This document shows, one piece after another, positions 27,114-35,843 of a DNA stretch of 64,000 nt (positions are counted from its first letter, which is position 1; the number at the start of each line of letters is the position of its first letter). The notes beneath the pieces were generated by a model, which saw only the letters and a program-made list of their open reading frames with translations, was not told the origin of the DNA and made no database searches. Source of the DNA: Terriglobales bacterium (GTDB lineage: Bacteria > Acidobacteriota > Terriglobia > Terriglobales > Acidobacteriaceae); assembly GCA_035561515.1 (NCBI GenBank), contig DATMXP010000045.1, positions 28,625 through 92,624 on the forward strand, given 5' to 3'. Both the position numbers and the translations under genes were made by a program.

Positions 27114-28042
27114 CAAAAGACCCTCCTCAGGGCCGCACCCAGGACGAGCGCCACCTTCCGCGACTTCGAAATCGACGGTCGCGACTTAAGCACGTTGAAG
27201 TCCTGCCGTTCGATCGCGTTCAAGATCTCCTGCCCTCCCCGGGTGAAAAGTTCGATGTCCGTGCCCAGCTTCTCGTCTACCAGGTTCGCGAGCGGAAGTC
27301 CCATGTTGAACAGGTCTCGCGCACGTCCGACTTCGTACTTCATCAGTTCGCGGAATTCCGGTGAAAACCGACGCTCTGCAATCTGTTGCTCGGTCACACC
27401 GAAACGCTCCATATCTTCCAGCGGTATATAGAGACGTCCTTTTTCCCAGTCGACGGTAACGTCCTGCCAGAAGTTCGCAAGCTGCAACCCTACGCACGTG
27501 TAATCGGAAAGCTTCTGGAGTGCCTCGTCACTATACCCGCACACGTAAAGCACCAGGCGGCCCACCGGATTCGCGGAATTCCGGCAATATCCAAGCAGGT
27601 CCTCAAATCGCTCGTACCGTGTGGTCGTCTGGTCCTGCCGGAAAGCAATTAGCAGGTCGGCAAAGGGCTTCTTCGGGATGTCGCAGACTCGAACGGTGTC
27701 AGCCAGCGCAACAAACACCGGATGCTTCGCGCGGCCTTCGTAGCATGCGTCGAGTTCTTGTTCCCATGCATTCAGCAGCCGAAGCGACTTCTGCGGATCA
27801 CCTGCCTCATCTCCGAGGTCGTCTGAAATCCGGCAGTACGCGTACACAGCATAAAAGTGTTCGCGCAGTTGCGACGGAAGGAACCATGTGGCGACTGAAA
27901 AGTTCTCGTAGTGGCTGGTAGCCAGGCGCCGGCAATATTCGCGTGCTTCCTTTAAAGAAGGTGCCGTCGCAGGCGTGACATAACTGGAGGGCAATGCAGA
28001 CCAATCTGAAGCGGTCAGTGGTGTGTTTCCGCCCTGGGTCAT
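27113..28042 (-). CDS. hpnC: Hydroxysqualene synthase HpnC
   Basis: A 309-residue paralogue of HpnD that turns presqualene diphosphate into hydroxysqualene. Aspartate motifs are SDDLGDE near the N-terminus and FWQDVTVDWEKGR. Several starts are possible: ATG at 28042 (used, MTQGG), ATG at 28051 and TTG at 28084. None has a clear Shine-Dalgarno sequence. A TATAAT on the minus strand at 28050-28055 overlaps the 28051 start; if it were a -10 box the 28042 start would be nearly leaderless, but no matching -35 is visible. It follows the dehydrogenase gene after a 93-base gap with a hairpin. Confidence 0.93.
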   Translation of the reverse strand: MTQGGNTPLTASDWSALPSSYVTPATAPSLKEAREYCRRLATSHYENFSVATWFLPSQLREHFYAVYAYCRISDDLGDEAGDPQKSLRLLNAWEQELDACYEGRAKHPVFVALADTVRVCDIPKKPFADLLIAFRQDQTTTRYERFEDLLGYCRNSANPVGRLVLYVCGYSDEALQKLSDYTCVGLQLANFWQDVTVDWEKGRLYIPLEDMERFGVTEQQIAERRFSPEFRELMKYEVGRARDLFNMGLPLANLVDEKLGTDIELFTRGGQEILNAIERQDFNVLKSRPSISKSRKVALVLGAALRRVF

Positions 28043-28080
28043 GATTTCCATTATAGGTAAGGTATGGAACTTCAGAAGTG

Positions 28081-28121
28081 ACAAAGGACGAAGCTCTCTG
28101 TGATGAACTCGAACTTCGTCC
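28081..28121 (-). terminator. Possible attenuator hairpin inside the hopanoid operon
   Basis: An 8-bp stem GGACGAAG/CTTCGTCC (28086-28093 with 28114-28121) with a 20-base loop is followed on the minus strand by TTTGT. It sits in the only sizeable gap of the operon, between the second dehydrogenase gene and hpnC, and could lower or uncouple expression of hpnCDE. The short T-tract makes full termination unlikely. Confidence 0.4.
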
Positions 28122-28135
28122 TCTGCCCTCGGTGT

Positions 28136-29173
28136 CTAGTGACCGGGAATAATCGCCGTCTTGATGTCGCCATTCCGGTTCAACATGTGCTTCAACACAT
28201 GCTGCAGGCGCGACAAGGGCGCTTCTCCAGTAATGTAGTCATTGCCCTTGATCTTTCGCTCCGAAATCAGGGCAAACGCCTTCCGCACGCTTTCCGGAGT
28301 GTGATGGAACGTCGCCTTGAGTGTGACCTCCGAGTAGTGCAGGCGCTGGGTGTCCAGGCTCACCTTGGTTCCCGACGCGCACCCTCCGAAGAAATTCACG
28401 GTTCCGCCCTTGCGGACCATGTCAATGGCCCACTCCCATGCCGTCGGACGGCCGACAGCTTCAACCACTACGTCAGCACCACGACGGTCGGGCGTCAGGG
28501 CTCGGACTGATTCCACCGGATCCTTTACCTGCGTGATCTGAACCACTTCGTGCGAGCCGATCCGCTTTGCGGCAGCCACCTGCCCGTCACGTTTTACGAC
28601 CGCAATCACATTGCAGCCCGTAAGTTTCGCGGCCTGCATAAACATAAGGCCGATTGGGCCGCCGCCGATCACGGCTACGGTGTCGCCGATCTCTACCCCT
28701 GTCTCGTGCAGTCCACGCAGCACGCAAGCCAGGGGTTCCACCATGGCAGCTTCTTCGTACGAGACGTCGGGCGGAATCGCGAGCATGTTCGCTTCCACGA
28801 TCCGTCGGGGCACTTTGATGTATTCCGCGTAAGCGCCGTTATTGAAGAGCAGGTCTTCGCAAAGATTCTCCTGGTGCTTGGAGCAGTAGAAGCACATCCC
28901 GCACGGCGCGGAGTTGAGCGCAACCACACGTTGGCCGCGCTTGAAGCCCCTCACCCCGGGGCCTACCTCTTCAATCACTCCGGCCAATTCGTGCCCAAAC
29001 AAGGCCGGAGGAACAATCATGCGCGCATGGTACCCGCGCTGGTACACCTTTAAATCGGTGCCGCAAGTGAGGGCTACCTGTACCTTGATCAGAACTTCGC
29101 CTTCCGCCAATCGCGGAATGGGAACTTTCTCGATCTTTACGTCCTCTTTGCCATAGAGGACGGCTGCCGTCAT
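28136..29173 (-). CDS. Zinc-dependent medium-chain dehydrogenase, hopanoid-linked (second of two)
   Basis: A 345-residue zinc alcohol/polyol dehydrogenase-type enzyme. Catalytic zinc ligands are in TCGTDLKVYQ and FGHELAGVIEE. The four structural-zinc cysteines are intact in CGMCFYCSKHQENLC, and the NAD(P) fold is VAVIGGGPIGLMFMQAA. The start is the ATG at 29173, since 56 extra upstream residues would overlap the neighbouring gene and look non-coding. It lies 11 bases after a similar dehydrogenase gene, between hpnG and hpnC. The substrate is unknown; context suggests an alcohol or aldehyde in hopanoid side-chain processing, or NAD(P)H supply. Confidence 0.88.
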   Translation of the reverse strand: MTAAVLYGKEDVKIEKVPIPRLAEGEVLIKVQVALTCGTDLKVYQRGYHARMIVPPALFGHELAGVIEEVGPGVRGFKRGQRVVALNSAPCGMCFYCSKHQENLCEDLLFNNGAYAEYIKVPRRIVEANMLAIPPDVSYEEAAMVEPLACVLRGLHETGVEIGDTVAVIGGGPIGLMFMQAAKLTGCNVIAVVKRDGQVAAAKRIGSHEVVQITQVKDPVESVRALTPDRRGADVVVEAVGRPTAWEWAIDMVRKGGTVNFFGGCASGTKVSLDTQRLHYSEVTLKATFHHTPESVRKAFALISERKIKGNDYITGEAPLSRLQHVLKHMLNRNGDIKTAIIPGH

Positions 29174-29184
29174 TTGTCCGTTCA

Positions 29185-30303
29185 CTATCTGTCGTCCTTC
29201 CAATTGCCGCCCGGCTGAATCACCAGTTTCATGGTGTCCGGTTTCGGATGAGCAGCAACATTTAACCCTTCCACTGCGTTTTCCAACGGAAAACGGTGCG
29301 ATACGAGCTTGGTCAAATCCAAGCCCCCGCCGAAAACCCAACCCGTTGATTCTTCTTGCAGGTCCACGGAAGCGCTATAAGAACCGAGAAGGGTCTTCTC
29401 GTCCACGCAAATTGCAGCAGGGTCAATCACTGCCTGCTCCCGAGCCGTTTGGGCGAACAGCATCACGCGCCCACCCGGTCGCGCGGCATCAATGGCAGTC
29501 CCTATCAGCTTCGTCCCCGGGACAGCCAAAATCACTGCATCGGCTCCGCGACCTTCGGTTTCTTTTTTTACGTACTCAACCGTGTCAGTCTGCGAAGCGT
29601 CTAGTGTCTCTTGCAGTCCAAAAGCTTGAGCTATTGTAAGCCTCTGGGGGAACAAATCGGAAGTGATAACTCTCGCCCCCGTCCTCTTGGCCAGTGCGGC
29701 CAGGATGATTCCAATGGGTCCCTGTCCAATCACCAGCAAAGTTTCTTCTGGCTTCAAACCCAGCAGGGGGATTGCCTTCCAGCACGTGTTCACCGGTTCC
29801 ATGAACGACGCCTGCTCGTGACTGACTCCATCCGGAATCCGCACGACGCCCTTCTCCACGATCCAGTCCATCACCCGGACGTACTCGGCAAAACCACCAC
29901 CGGACGGCTCAAATCCAGCCGTACAGCCAACCTTCTTGTACACCGCACACTGCGCAAATACCTTATGCCTGCAGTAGTAGCAGGTACCGCATGGGATGTG
30001 GTGGAAGAATGCCACCCTATCGCCGACAACGAACTTCTTAACCCCTGTGCCGACGGCCGCAACCACGCCGGTAGTCTCATGTCCAAATATGCGCGGAGCC
30101 GAGTGCGATCCCGTCGCGATTTTCTTCAGATCGGTGCCGCAGATTCCGCACGTGTGGACTCTGACCAGCAGTTCGCCGGGGCCAATCTCCGGGACCGGCA
30201 CTTCTTGCAAGCGAACGTCATTCACGCCCTGATAGACGAGCGCCTTCATGGTTGACGGAATACTCTCAAGCTCCGCCGCTTGTACCTGTGCAACCGTTGA
30301 CAT
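29185..30303 (-). CDS. Zinc-dependent medium-chain dehydrogenase, hopanoid-linked (first of two)
   Basis: A 372-residue medium-chain dehydrogenase. Catalytic zinc is bound by GICGTDLKKI and FGHETTGVVAAVG, structural zinc by CGTCYYCRHKVFAQC, and the cofactor fold is TLLVIGQGPIGIILAALA. It differs from the next gene by an 18-residue N-terminal extension (an inner ATG at 30249 starts at MKALVYQG) and by an inserted CTAGFEPSGGGFAEYV loop. It starts 3 bases after the hpnG stop, so it is firmly inside the hopanoid operon. It is probably an NAD(P)-dependent alcohol dehydrogenase; the substrate is unknown. Confidence 0.88.
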   Translation of the reverse strand: MSTVAQVQAAELESIPSTMKALVYQGVNDVRLQEVPVPEIGPGELLVRVHTCGICGTDLKKIATGSHSAPRIFGHETTGVVAAVGTGVKKFVVGDRVAFFHHIPCGTCYYCRHKVFAQCAVYKKVGCTAGFEPSGGGFAEYVRVMDWIVEKGVVRIPDGVSHEQASFMEPVNTCWKAIPLLGLKPEETLLVIGQGPIGIILAALAKRTGARVITSDLFPQRLTIAQAFGLQETLDASQTDTVEYVKKETEGRGADAVILAVPGTKLIGTAIDAARPGGRVMLFAQTAREQAVIDPAAICVDEKTLLGSYSASVDLQEESTGWVFGGGLDLTKLVSHRFPLENAVEGLNVAAHPKPDTMKLVIQPGGNWKDDR

Positions 30304-30306
30304 GAA

Positions 30307-31044
30307 TCAATTCACCGCGCGGGCGGAGGTCCCCACCATCCGCATCGCATTCTCAAGATCTGTGTCCGAAAGCTTCTTTACCAGATGCACTACAGCACTC
30401 GAAAGCTCCAGAGAAGCCTTCTTCGAGTTCCTGGCCAACTGCATCAGGCTGGGCCAGTATCCGGGCCGGACGGCGACATGGGCCGCGAACTTGTCGATGG
30501 CCAACGTCCCGTCCTCTTTTACATAGGTGTTGAAAGGCGGCATGGCAAACCCCAGTTCGTCGGAAATTGCCTTAACCGCGCAAAACAGAACCTTATGCTC
30601 CTCAGCAACCGTCCCCACAGCTGCCGCTTCCATGTCAACCAAGTCTGCCTTGAATTGTTGCGCAAGTTTCCGCTTCGAGGCTTCGTCGGCGATCATTGGC
30701 GCACTCACCAGTATCCCCGTTCCGCCTGGCGACACAAACACCTTACCTGTAACCCCATCCACCACCTGTTCCGGAACAACTACTTCCCCCACCGAAAGAG
30801 CCGCCGTCAATGCTCCCGCGAATCCCGCCGAGATAAGAATCTCAGGCTTTGCCGCTTCAAGTGCCGCTCGCGCAGCAGCCATAGCCGGTTCTTTCCCCAT
30901 CCCGCTCTGGATGTAAGTACACTCGCCGCTCTTCCACATCGCGAATATCCGGCCGCCATGCTTTAGCAGCCCGCGCGTCCAGTACTTCAGCATGGGAGCG
31001 ATCTCCCGCTGCATCGCGCCGATAATCGCGATCTTAGGCGACAT
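30307..31044 (-). CDS. hpnG: Hopanoid-associated phosphorylase HpnG
   Basis: A 245-residue nucleoside phosphorylase-family protein. The N-terminal SPKIAIIGAMQREIAPML, ILISAGFAGALTAALSVGEVV and VDMEAAAVGTVAEEH segments match HpnG and MTA/SAH nucleosidases. HpnG removes adenine from adenosylhopane to give (phospho)ribosylhopane on the way to bacteriohopanetetrol. The start at 31044 (MSPKIA) overlaps the end of hpnA by 11 bases; a longer start is not supported. The HpnH radical-SAM enzyme that makes its substrate is not in this window. Confidence 0.92.
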   Translation of the reverse strand: MSPKIAIIGAMQREIAPMLKYWTRGLLKHGGRIFAMWKSGECTYIQSGMGKEPAMAAARAALEAAKPEILISAGFAGALTAALSVGEVVVPEQVVDGVTGKVFVSPGGTGILVSAPMIADEASKRKLAQQFKADLVDMEAAAVGTVAEEHKVLFCAVKAISDELGFAMPPFNTYVKEDGTLAIDKFAAHVAVRPGYWPSLMQLARNSKKASLELSSAVVHLVKKLSDTDLENAMRMVGTSARAVN

Positions 31045-32101
31045 ATCCGTTTGTCCTGAACCAATCGACGGAGCGCCGCAGCGCACCATCTACGGCGACT
31101 TCGCGCCAGCCTAACTCGCGTACTGCCTTGGCCGAAGTAACAAACATCTTCTTTCGCCCCATGCGAACCTCATCAATCGAGGCCCGAGGAGTCCTTTTCA
31201 ATACGTACCCGCTGAAGAACGTATCGAACACGCCGAAGCCAAGCGCCACTCCGTAAGGGAGCTTTACTTTTGGAGAAGGCAGTCCTGTGATCGCCGAAAG
31301 CTTGTCCAGTATCTGCTTTAGCGTCAGGTTTTCGCCACCGAGAATGTACCTTTCTCCCGGTTGCGCTTTCTCCATCGCCATCAAGTGTCCGCGAGCGCAT
31401 TGGTGGACATCCACCAGGTTCAAGCCCGTGTCGACGTAAGCCGGAAACTTCCGCTTCAGAAAGTCGAGAATAATCCGTCCCGTCGGCGTGGGCTTCAAAT
31501 CCTGTTCACCGATCGGAGTCGTCGGATTTACCACGACAACATCGGCCCCTTTGCGCCCCGCTTCCAGCGCCACTTGTTCAGCCATGAACTTCGACTTCTT
31601 ATAGTGGCTCACCATGTCACCAATCGTGACCGGCGCGGATTCATCTACCAGGGCGCCGTCTTTCCGGAAGCCCATCGTCGCCACGCTGCTCGTGTACACC
31701 ACGCGTCGAACTTTGGCCTCTTGCGCCGCTTGAATGATGGCCCTCGTGCCTTCGACGTTGGACCGGTACATCTGGTCCACATCCGCCTTCGTCGGAGTCC
31801 ACAACCGGTAATCCGCAGCCACGTGAAACACTACATCGCATCCGGACATTGCTTTCTTCAGCGACTCCGGTTCGCGCAAATCACCCACAACCCGGTCAGC
31901 CTTCTCGAGCGCCGCCAGATTACGAACATCGCTTGTCGGACGAACCAGCAGCCGCAGGTTTGCGCCGCCGTCCGCAAGAACACGGGCGACATGGCTTCCG
32001 AGGAATCCCGTAGCGCCCGTCACGAAGGCATTCAGCGTTGTGCGGCCAGAATGGGCTTGGGTTGACCCTTCACTCTCGGTGATGTCAGTCGTAGTCTCCA
32101 C
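31034..32101 (-). CDS. hpnA: Hopanoid-associated sugar epimerase HpnA
   Basis: A 355-residue extended short-chain dehydrogenase. The Rossmann motif is TGATGFLGSHVARVLA (about 28-43) and the catalytic pair is in SHYKKSKFMAE (YxxxK). The rest matches dihydroflavonol-4-reductase-like HpnA proteins of hopanoid clusters. It is thought to modify the polar head group; the exact reaction is not settled. The N-terminal 20 residues are polar and outside the fold. It starts 4 bases after the shc stop and overlaps hpnG at its end, so the order shc-hpnA-hpnG is translationally tight. Confidence 0.92.
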   Translation of the reverse strand: METTTDITESEGSTQAHSGRTTLNAFVTGATGFLGSHVARVLADGGANLRLLVRPTSDVRNLAALEKADRVVGDLREPESLKKAMSGCDVVFHVAADYRLWTPTKADVDQMYRSNVEGTRAIIQAAQEAKVRRVVYTSSVATMGFRKDGALVDESAPVTIGDMVSHYKKSKFMAEQVALEAGRKGADVVVVNPTTPIGEQDLKPTPTGRIILDFLKRKFPAYVDTGLNLVDVHQCARGHLMAMEKAQPGERYILGGENLTLKQILDKLSAITGLPSPKVKLPYGVALGFGVFDTFFSGYVLKRTPRASIDEVRMGRKKMFVTSAKAVRELGWREVAVDGALRRSVDWFRTNGYVA

Positions 32102-32105
32102 CTTG

Positions 32106-34085
32106 TTAGGAACCGCTTTCGGTGGTGCTCATGAGTTTGTTGTAGGTAGCCAGAGCCATGAGCGGGAAATACTCGGCATACATGTGATACTTCAGGTAGA
32201 ACACTTTCGGGAAGCCCGTGCCCGTGTAGGACCTCTCCCACCAGGAACCATCCGGTCTCTGGTTATTCAGCAGATACGCAATTCCGCGCTCAAGCGAATC
32301 GCTGCGCGTGTCGCCGGCGGCCATCAGGCCCATGCACGCCCAGGCAGTTTGCGAAGAAGTGCTCTCGCCGATGCCTCTCGTGTTCGGATCATGGTACGAC
32401 CACAGGCTCTCGCCCCAGCCGCCATCCGGATTCTGCACCATGCGAATCCATTCAGCGGCCTGTTGCACGTAAGGTTCGTTGCGATCGACACCAATCGCTT
32501 CCAAGCCGCGCAGTACCAGGAACGTCCCGTACAGGTAGTTGCAGCCCCAGCGTCCGAACCAGGAGCCGTCCGCTTCCTGCTCCTTCAGGATGAAGTCGAT
32601 CGCTTTCTTAACTCGCTTATCTTCTTGCGTGTATCCAAACTGCGCCAGCATCTCCAGGATGCGTCCCGTGATGTCCACCGTCGGCGGATCGAGCATGGCG
32701 TTGTGATCAGCGAACGGGATGTACTGGAACACCATCTTGGTGTTGTCCTTGTCGAAAGACGCCCAGCCGCCGTTCTTGCATTGCATCGAAAAGATCCACT
32801 CGATAGCACGCTCGATCGATTCGTGATGATAGCGCTCATCCGGGGTGTCCACGTGATTCAGTCCCAGGCATACCTGGGCGGTGTCATCCACGTCCGGATA
32901 AAACTCATTGTTGAACTCGAAATACCAGCCGGCAGGTTTGCCCTTCTTGTTCTTTACGGCCCAATCGCCGTAGTGAGTAACCTGCTTCTTCAGCACCCAC
33001 TCCGCCGCGCGCACCATGCGCGGATCGTCCTTCGCTACGCCGCTCTCTCCAAGCGCAAATATCGCGTATGCCGTATCCCACACCGGCGACATGCATGGCT
33101 GCATTCGGAACGTTCGCTCTTCCTCGATGCCGAGCGCTTCCAACTCATCCACGGCGCGGATAAACTGCGGATCATCCACCGAGTAGCCCAGGCACCGCAG
33201 CGCGATGATAGAGTTCATAATACCGGGATAAATCGCGCCCAATCCGTCGCTGCGCTCGAACCTATCCAGCATCCACTTCTCCGCTGCTTTCAACGCAATC
33301 GACCGCAACGGACGCAGGTGAACCTGCTCGAACAGATGTGTTAGTCGGTCAAAAAACAAGAAGAAGTTGTGCCACGTGAAAGGCTTCCGGTCCCAGTGCA
33401 GATGCATCCGGGCGTTTTCCTTCCCACCCACAAACAGCTCCGATACGCCCTGGCTAGCCGGAATCTTCTTAAAAGGCTTCTTCGCATACACAATGGCCAG
33501 CGGGATAAAAATCGCACGCGACCACGACGAAATCTCGTAGATGTTGAACCAGAACCACTTGGGAAACAGGACAATCTCGGGCGGAATCGCCGGCACGGCA
33601 TCCCAGTCATATTGCCCGAAGAAGCACAGGTAAATCTTCGTGTAGGTGTTGACGGCCGTCACGCCGCCCATTTCGAGGATCTTTTTCCGCGCCTTCACCA
33701 GCGCCGGATGGTCTTCCGTGTACCCCGATAACTTCAGCGCTAAGTAGGCAAGCACCGAGCAACTGATCTCCGAAGGGCCTCCATCGAAGATCGGCCAACC
33801 ACCATCTTCATTCTGGTGGTCGAGCATCCATAGACACCCCTTCTGCATTTTGTTCTGGTCACCCGTACCCAGAAGCGTGTGCATCAGGATGTATTCGGAT
33901 TCCAGCGTGGTATCGGCTTCCAGTTCACCGCACCAGAAACCTTCTTGTTGCTGGATGGAGAAGAGATACTTCTGGGCCGCTTTCATCGCGCCGGAGACTC
34001 GCTCCAGCACATCGCCGCTACGGCCTACCCTGGTCGGGATATGCCTTGCTCTTTCAGGAGCGGCATTATCACTGTTTGCTTCCAT
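32106..34085 (-). CDS. shc: Squalene-hopene cyclase
   Basis: A 659-residue class II triterpene cyclase that folds squalene into hopene/diplopterol at the membrane surface. The protonating motif is DVDDTA (Asp398, Asp400, Asp401). Several QW motifs are visible, for example QQEGFWCGELEADTTLESE near the N-terminus, EQEADGSWFGRWG, and VQNPDGGWGES and NNQRPDGSWWE near the C-terminus. The ATG at 34085 lies 7 bases past the ispH stop. A GTG at 34118 would overlap ispH. It is the central gene of the hopanoid operon (also called hpnF). Confidence 0.97.
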   Translation of the reverse strand: MEANSDNAAPERARHIPTRVGRSGDVLERVSGAMKAAQKYLFSIQQQEGFWCGELEADTTLESEYILMHTLLGTGDQNKMQKGCLWMLDHQNEDGGWPIFDGGPSEISCSVLAYLALKLSGYTEDHPALVKARKKILEMGGVTAVNTYTKIYLCFFGQYDWDAVPAIPPEIVLFPKWFWFNIYEISSWSRAIFIPLAIVYAKKPFKKIPASQGVSELFVGGKENARMHLHWDRKPFTWHNFFLFFDRLTHLFEQVHLRPLRSIALKAAEKWMLDRFERSDGLGAIYPGIMNSIIALRCLGYSVDDPQFIRAVDELEALGIEEERTFRMQPCMSPVWDTAYAIFALGESGVAKDDPRMVRAAEWVLKKQVTHYGDWAVKNKKGKPAGWYFEFNNEFYPDVDDTAQVCLGLNHVDTPDERYHHESIERAIEWIFSMQCKNGGWASFDKDNTKMVFQYIPFADHNAMLDPPTVDITGRILEMLAQFGYTQEDKRVKKAIDFILKEQEADGSWFGRWGCNYLYGTFLVLRGLEAIGVDRNEPYVQQAAEWIRMVQNPDGGWGESLWSYHDPNTRGIGESTSSQTAWACMGLMAAGDTRSDSLERGIAYLLNNQRPDGSWWERSYTGTGFPKVFYLKYHMYAEYFPLMALATYNKLMSTTESGS

Positions 34086-34092
34086 CGTCTTC

Positions 34093-35085
34093 TTAGTTCC
34101 CCGCAAGTGATTCAACACCGACGAACTGGCGGGATGATCCTTTTACCGCATCGAGAATCTCAGCCGGAAGTCCGAATCTTACATTCTCCGGCATCACTTC
34201 CACTTCCTGAACATTGCCAAATCCGGATTCCTTCAGGAAGTTCACCACTTCGTCCACGAGAACTTCTGGTGCCGACGCTCCGGCCGTTAGCGCCACTGTG
34301 TCTACGCCCGTCAGCCACTCCGGTAGAATCGCCCGGTAGTTCTCAATCAGGTGCGAGTTCGTTCCAAGCGTACGGGCCACTTCCACCAACCGCTTCGAGT
34401 TCGAACTGTTGTCCGAACCTACTACGAGCAGCAACCCAACTCTGCTTGATGACTGCTTCACGGCAGTCTGCCGGTTTTCAGTGGCGTAGCAAATATCCTG
34501 CGCTGCGGGACCTTTGATGTTTGGGAACTTGGCTTTCAGCGCAGCGATGATGCCTCGCGTCTCGTCCAAGCTCAAGGTCGTCTGGGTCAGGTAAGCGACT
34601 CGGTCCGCGTTCGGCACCTTGAGGCCCGCTACTTCCTCCACAGAACCGACAACCTGCGTCACCTCTGGGGCTTCGCCCATGGTGCCGATCACCTCATCGT
34701 GGTCGCGGTGCCCGATCAGGACGAGCGAGTACCCTTCCTTCGCGAACTTCACCGCCTCCACGTGGACCTTGGTCACCAGCGGACAAGTGGCATCGATCAC
34801 CCGCAGTTTCCGGGCTTTGCTGGCTTCGCGAACCTCTGGGGATACGCCGTGCGCGCTGTAGATAACCCGTTCACCAGCAGGGACTTCCTCGATCTCATCC
34901 ACGAAAATCGCGCCCTTTTGCTGAAGCTCTTCCACGACAAAACGGTTATGCACGATCTCTTTGCGAACATAGATCGGCGCTCCGAACGTCTCCAGCGCAA
35001 TTCGGACAATATCGATGGCGCGCACTACACCTGCGCAAAATCCACGCGGCTTCAAAAGCAACAAAGTCTTTTCAGTCACTGCCAT
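34093..35085 (-). CDS. ispH: 4-hydroxy-3-methylbut-2-enyl diphosphate reductase IspH
   Basis: A 330-residue IspH, the iron-sulfur enzyme making isopentenyl and dimethylallyl diphosphate in the last step of the MEP pathway. The three cluster cysteines are Cys17 (RGFCAGV), Cys101 (DATCPLV) and Cys199 (QDICYAT). VHNRFVVEEL, IYSAHGVSP and TQTTLS are further family marks. As the first gene of the operon it links precursor supply to squalene and hopene synthesis. The upstream 200 bases should hold the operon promoter; I could not pick one pair with confidence. Confidence 0.97.
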   Translation of the reverse strand: MAVTEKTLLLLKPRGFCAGVVRAIDIVRIALETFGAPIYVRKEIVHNRFVVEELQQKGAIFVDEIEEVPAGERVIYSAHGVSPEVREASKARKLRVIDATCPLVTKVHVEAVKFAKEGYSLVLIGHRDHDEVIGTMGEAPEVTQVVGSVEEVAGLKVPNADRVAYLTQTTLSLDETRGIIAALKAKFPNIKGPAAQDICYATENRQTAVKQSSSRVGLLLVVGSDNSSNSKRLVEVARTLGTNSHLIENYRAILPEWLTGVDTVALTAGASAPEVLVDEVVNFLKESGFGNVQEVEVMPENVRFGLPAEILDAVKGSSRQFVGVESLAGN

Positions 35086-35200
35086 CCCTGAACCTTCAGA
35101 ACTACCGCCACATCTGTTGCCATTAGATTACAAACTAGTGTAGCAGGTGTGCCACAGCCAATGTAAGCCACACAACCTCAGATAGTTAGAACCAACCCAG

Positions 35201-35228
35201 CGTTTAACGCACCGAAACAACGTTTAAC
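35201..35228. repeat. Two direct copies of CGTTTAAC, 20 bases apart
   Basis: CGTTTAAC occurs at 35201-35208 and 35221-35228, a phase of exactly 20 bases, about two helical turns. The pair is flanked by CCCAG on the left and CTGGG on the right. It lies between the divergent ispH and DinB-like genes, 67 bases before the latter, and could be a regulator site. No regulator is identified. Confidence 0.3.
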
Positions 35229-35294
35229 TGGGACGAACAGTGTTGCCATCTCCCGAACCTGGTACAACAATCTTTCCCTGGTTGAGGAGCTGAA

Positions 35295-35831
35295 ATGCGC
35301 AGATTGCTTGTCGTTTTTCTTATGTTGTCCTGCCTCCCTTTGTTCGCCCAGAATCAGGCAAAAAAGACTCCAACGCTCAAGTCCATCCTCTTGGAACAAT
35401 TGCGCACCACCCACAACGAAAAGGACTGGTTCGTTGATGCCGATACGGCTATGGCCGGACTCACTGCGGAGCAGGCTAAGTGGGTAGACGGAAAAGGCAA
35501 CCATTCCGTTGGCCAACTCGTGAATCACATGGTCTTCTGGAACACCGACCAGCTTGCGAAATTCAAGGGCGAGAAGCCCCCAAAATTCAGCGGCGACAAC
35601 AATGAAACCTTCAACAACTTCGACGCGAACCGTTGGAATGAAACCGTGAAACAGTTCGACCAGGTCATGGCCGACTTGGAGAAGTTTGTCGAAAACGCGG
35701 ACGATAAGCAACTGAATGAATGGGCGTCCAACATCGCGCACATTGGAACCCACAACGCTTATCACATCGGACAGATCGTCTTCGTTCGTAAAGAGCAGGG
35801 TTCATGGAATCCGGACAAGGGAGTCAAATAG
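35295..35831 (+). CDS. Exported DinB-superfamily protein
   Basis: A 178-residue protein with a signal peptide (MRRLLVVFLMLSCLPLFAQ) ahead of a DinB-like four-helix bundle. Candidate metal ligands are the histidine in LVNHMVFWN and the two in HNAYHIGQIVFVRK, placed as the three-histidine site of DinB/YfiT-like proteins. Cytoplasmic relatives include thiol-dependent S-transferases and damage-inducible proteins of unknown activity. Export makes this a periplasmic or surface version. GAGGAG lies close before the ATG. It converges on recN with a 12-base gap. Confidence 0.82.
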   Translation: MRRLLVVFLMLSCLPLFAQNQAKKTPTLKSILLEQLRTTHNEKDWFVDADTAMAGLTAEQAKWVDGKGNHSVGQLVNHMVFWNTDQLAKFKGEKPPKFSGDNNETFNNFDANRWNETVKQFDQVMADLEKFVENADDKQLNEWASNIAHIGTHNAYHIGQIVFVRKEQGSWNPDKGVK

Positions 35832-35843
35832 AGCTGGGAAGCG

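Noticed and set aside
28050..28055. TATAAT on the minus strand before hpnC
   Set aside because: No acceptable -35 is found at 16-18 bases, and the gene lies inside an operon. It is mentioned at hpnC but not called a promoter.
32040..33344. 434-codon plus-strand open frame
   Set aside because: It is antisense to squalene-hopene cyclase, whose catalytic and QW motifs are intact.
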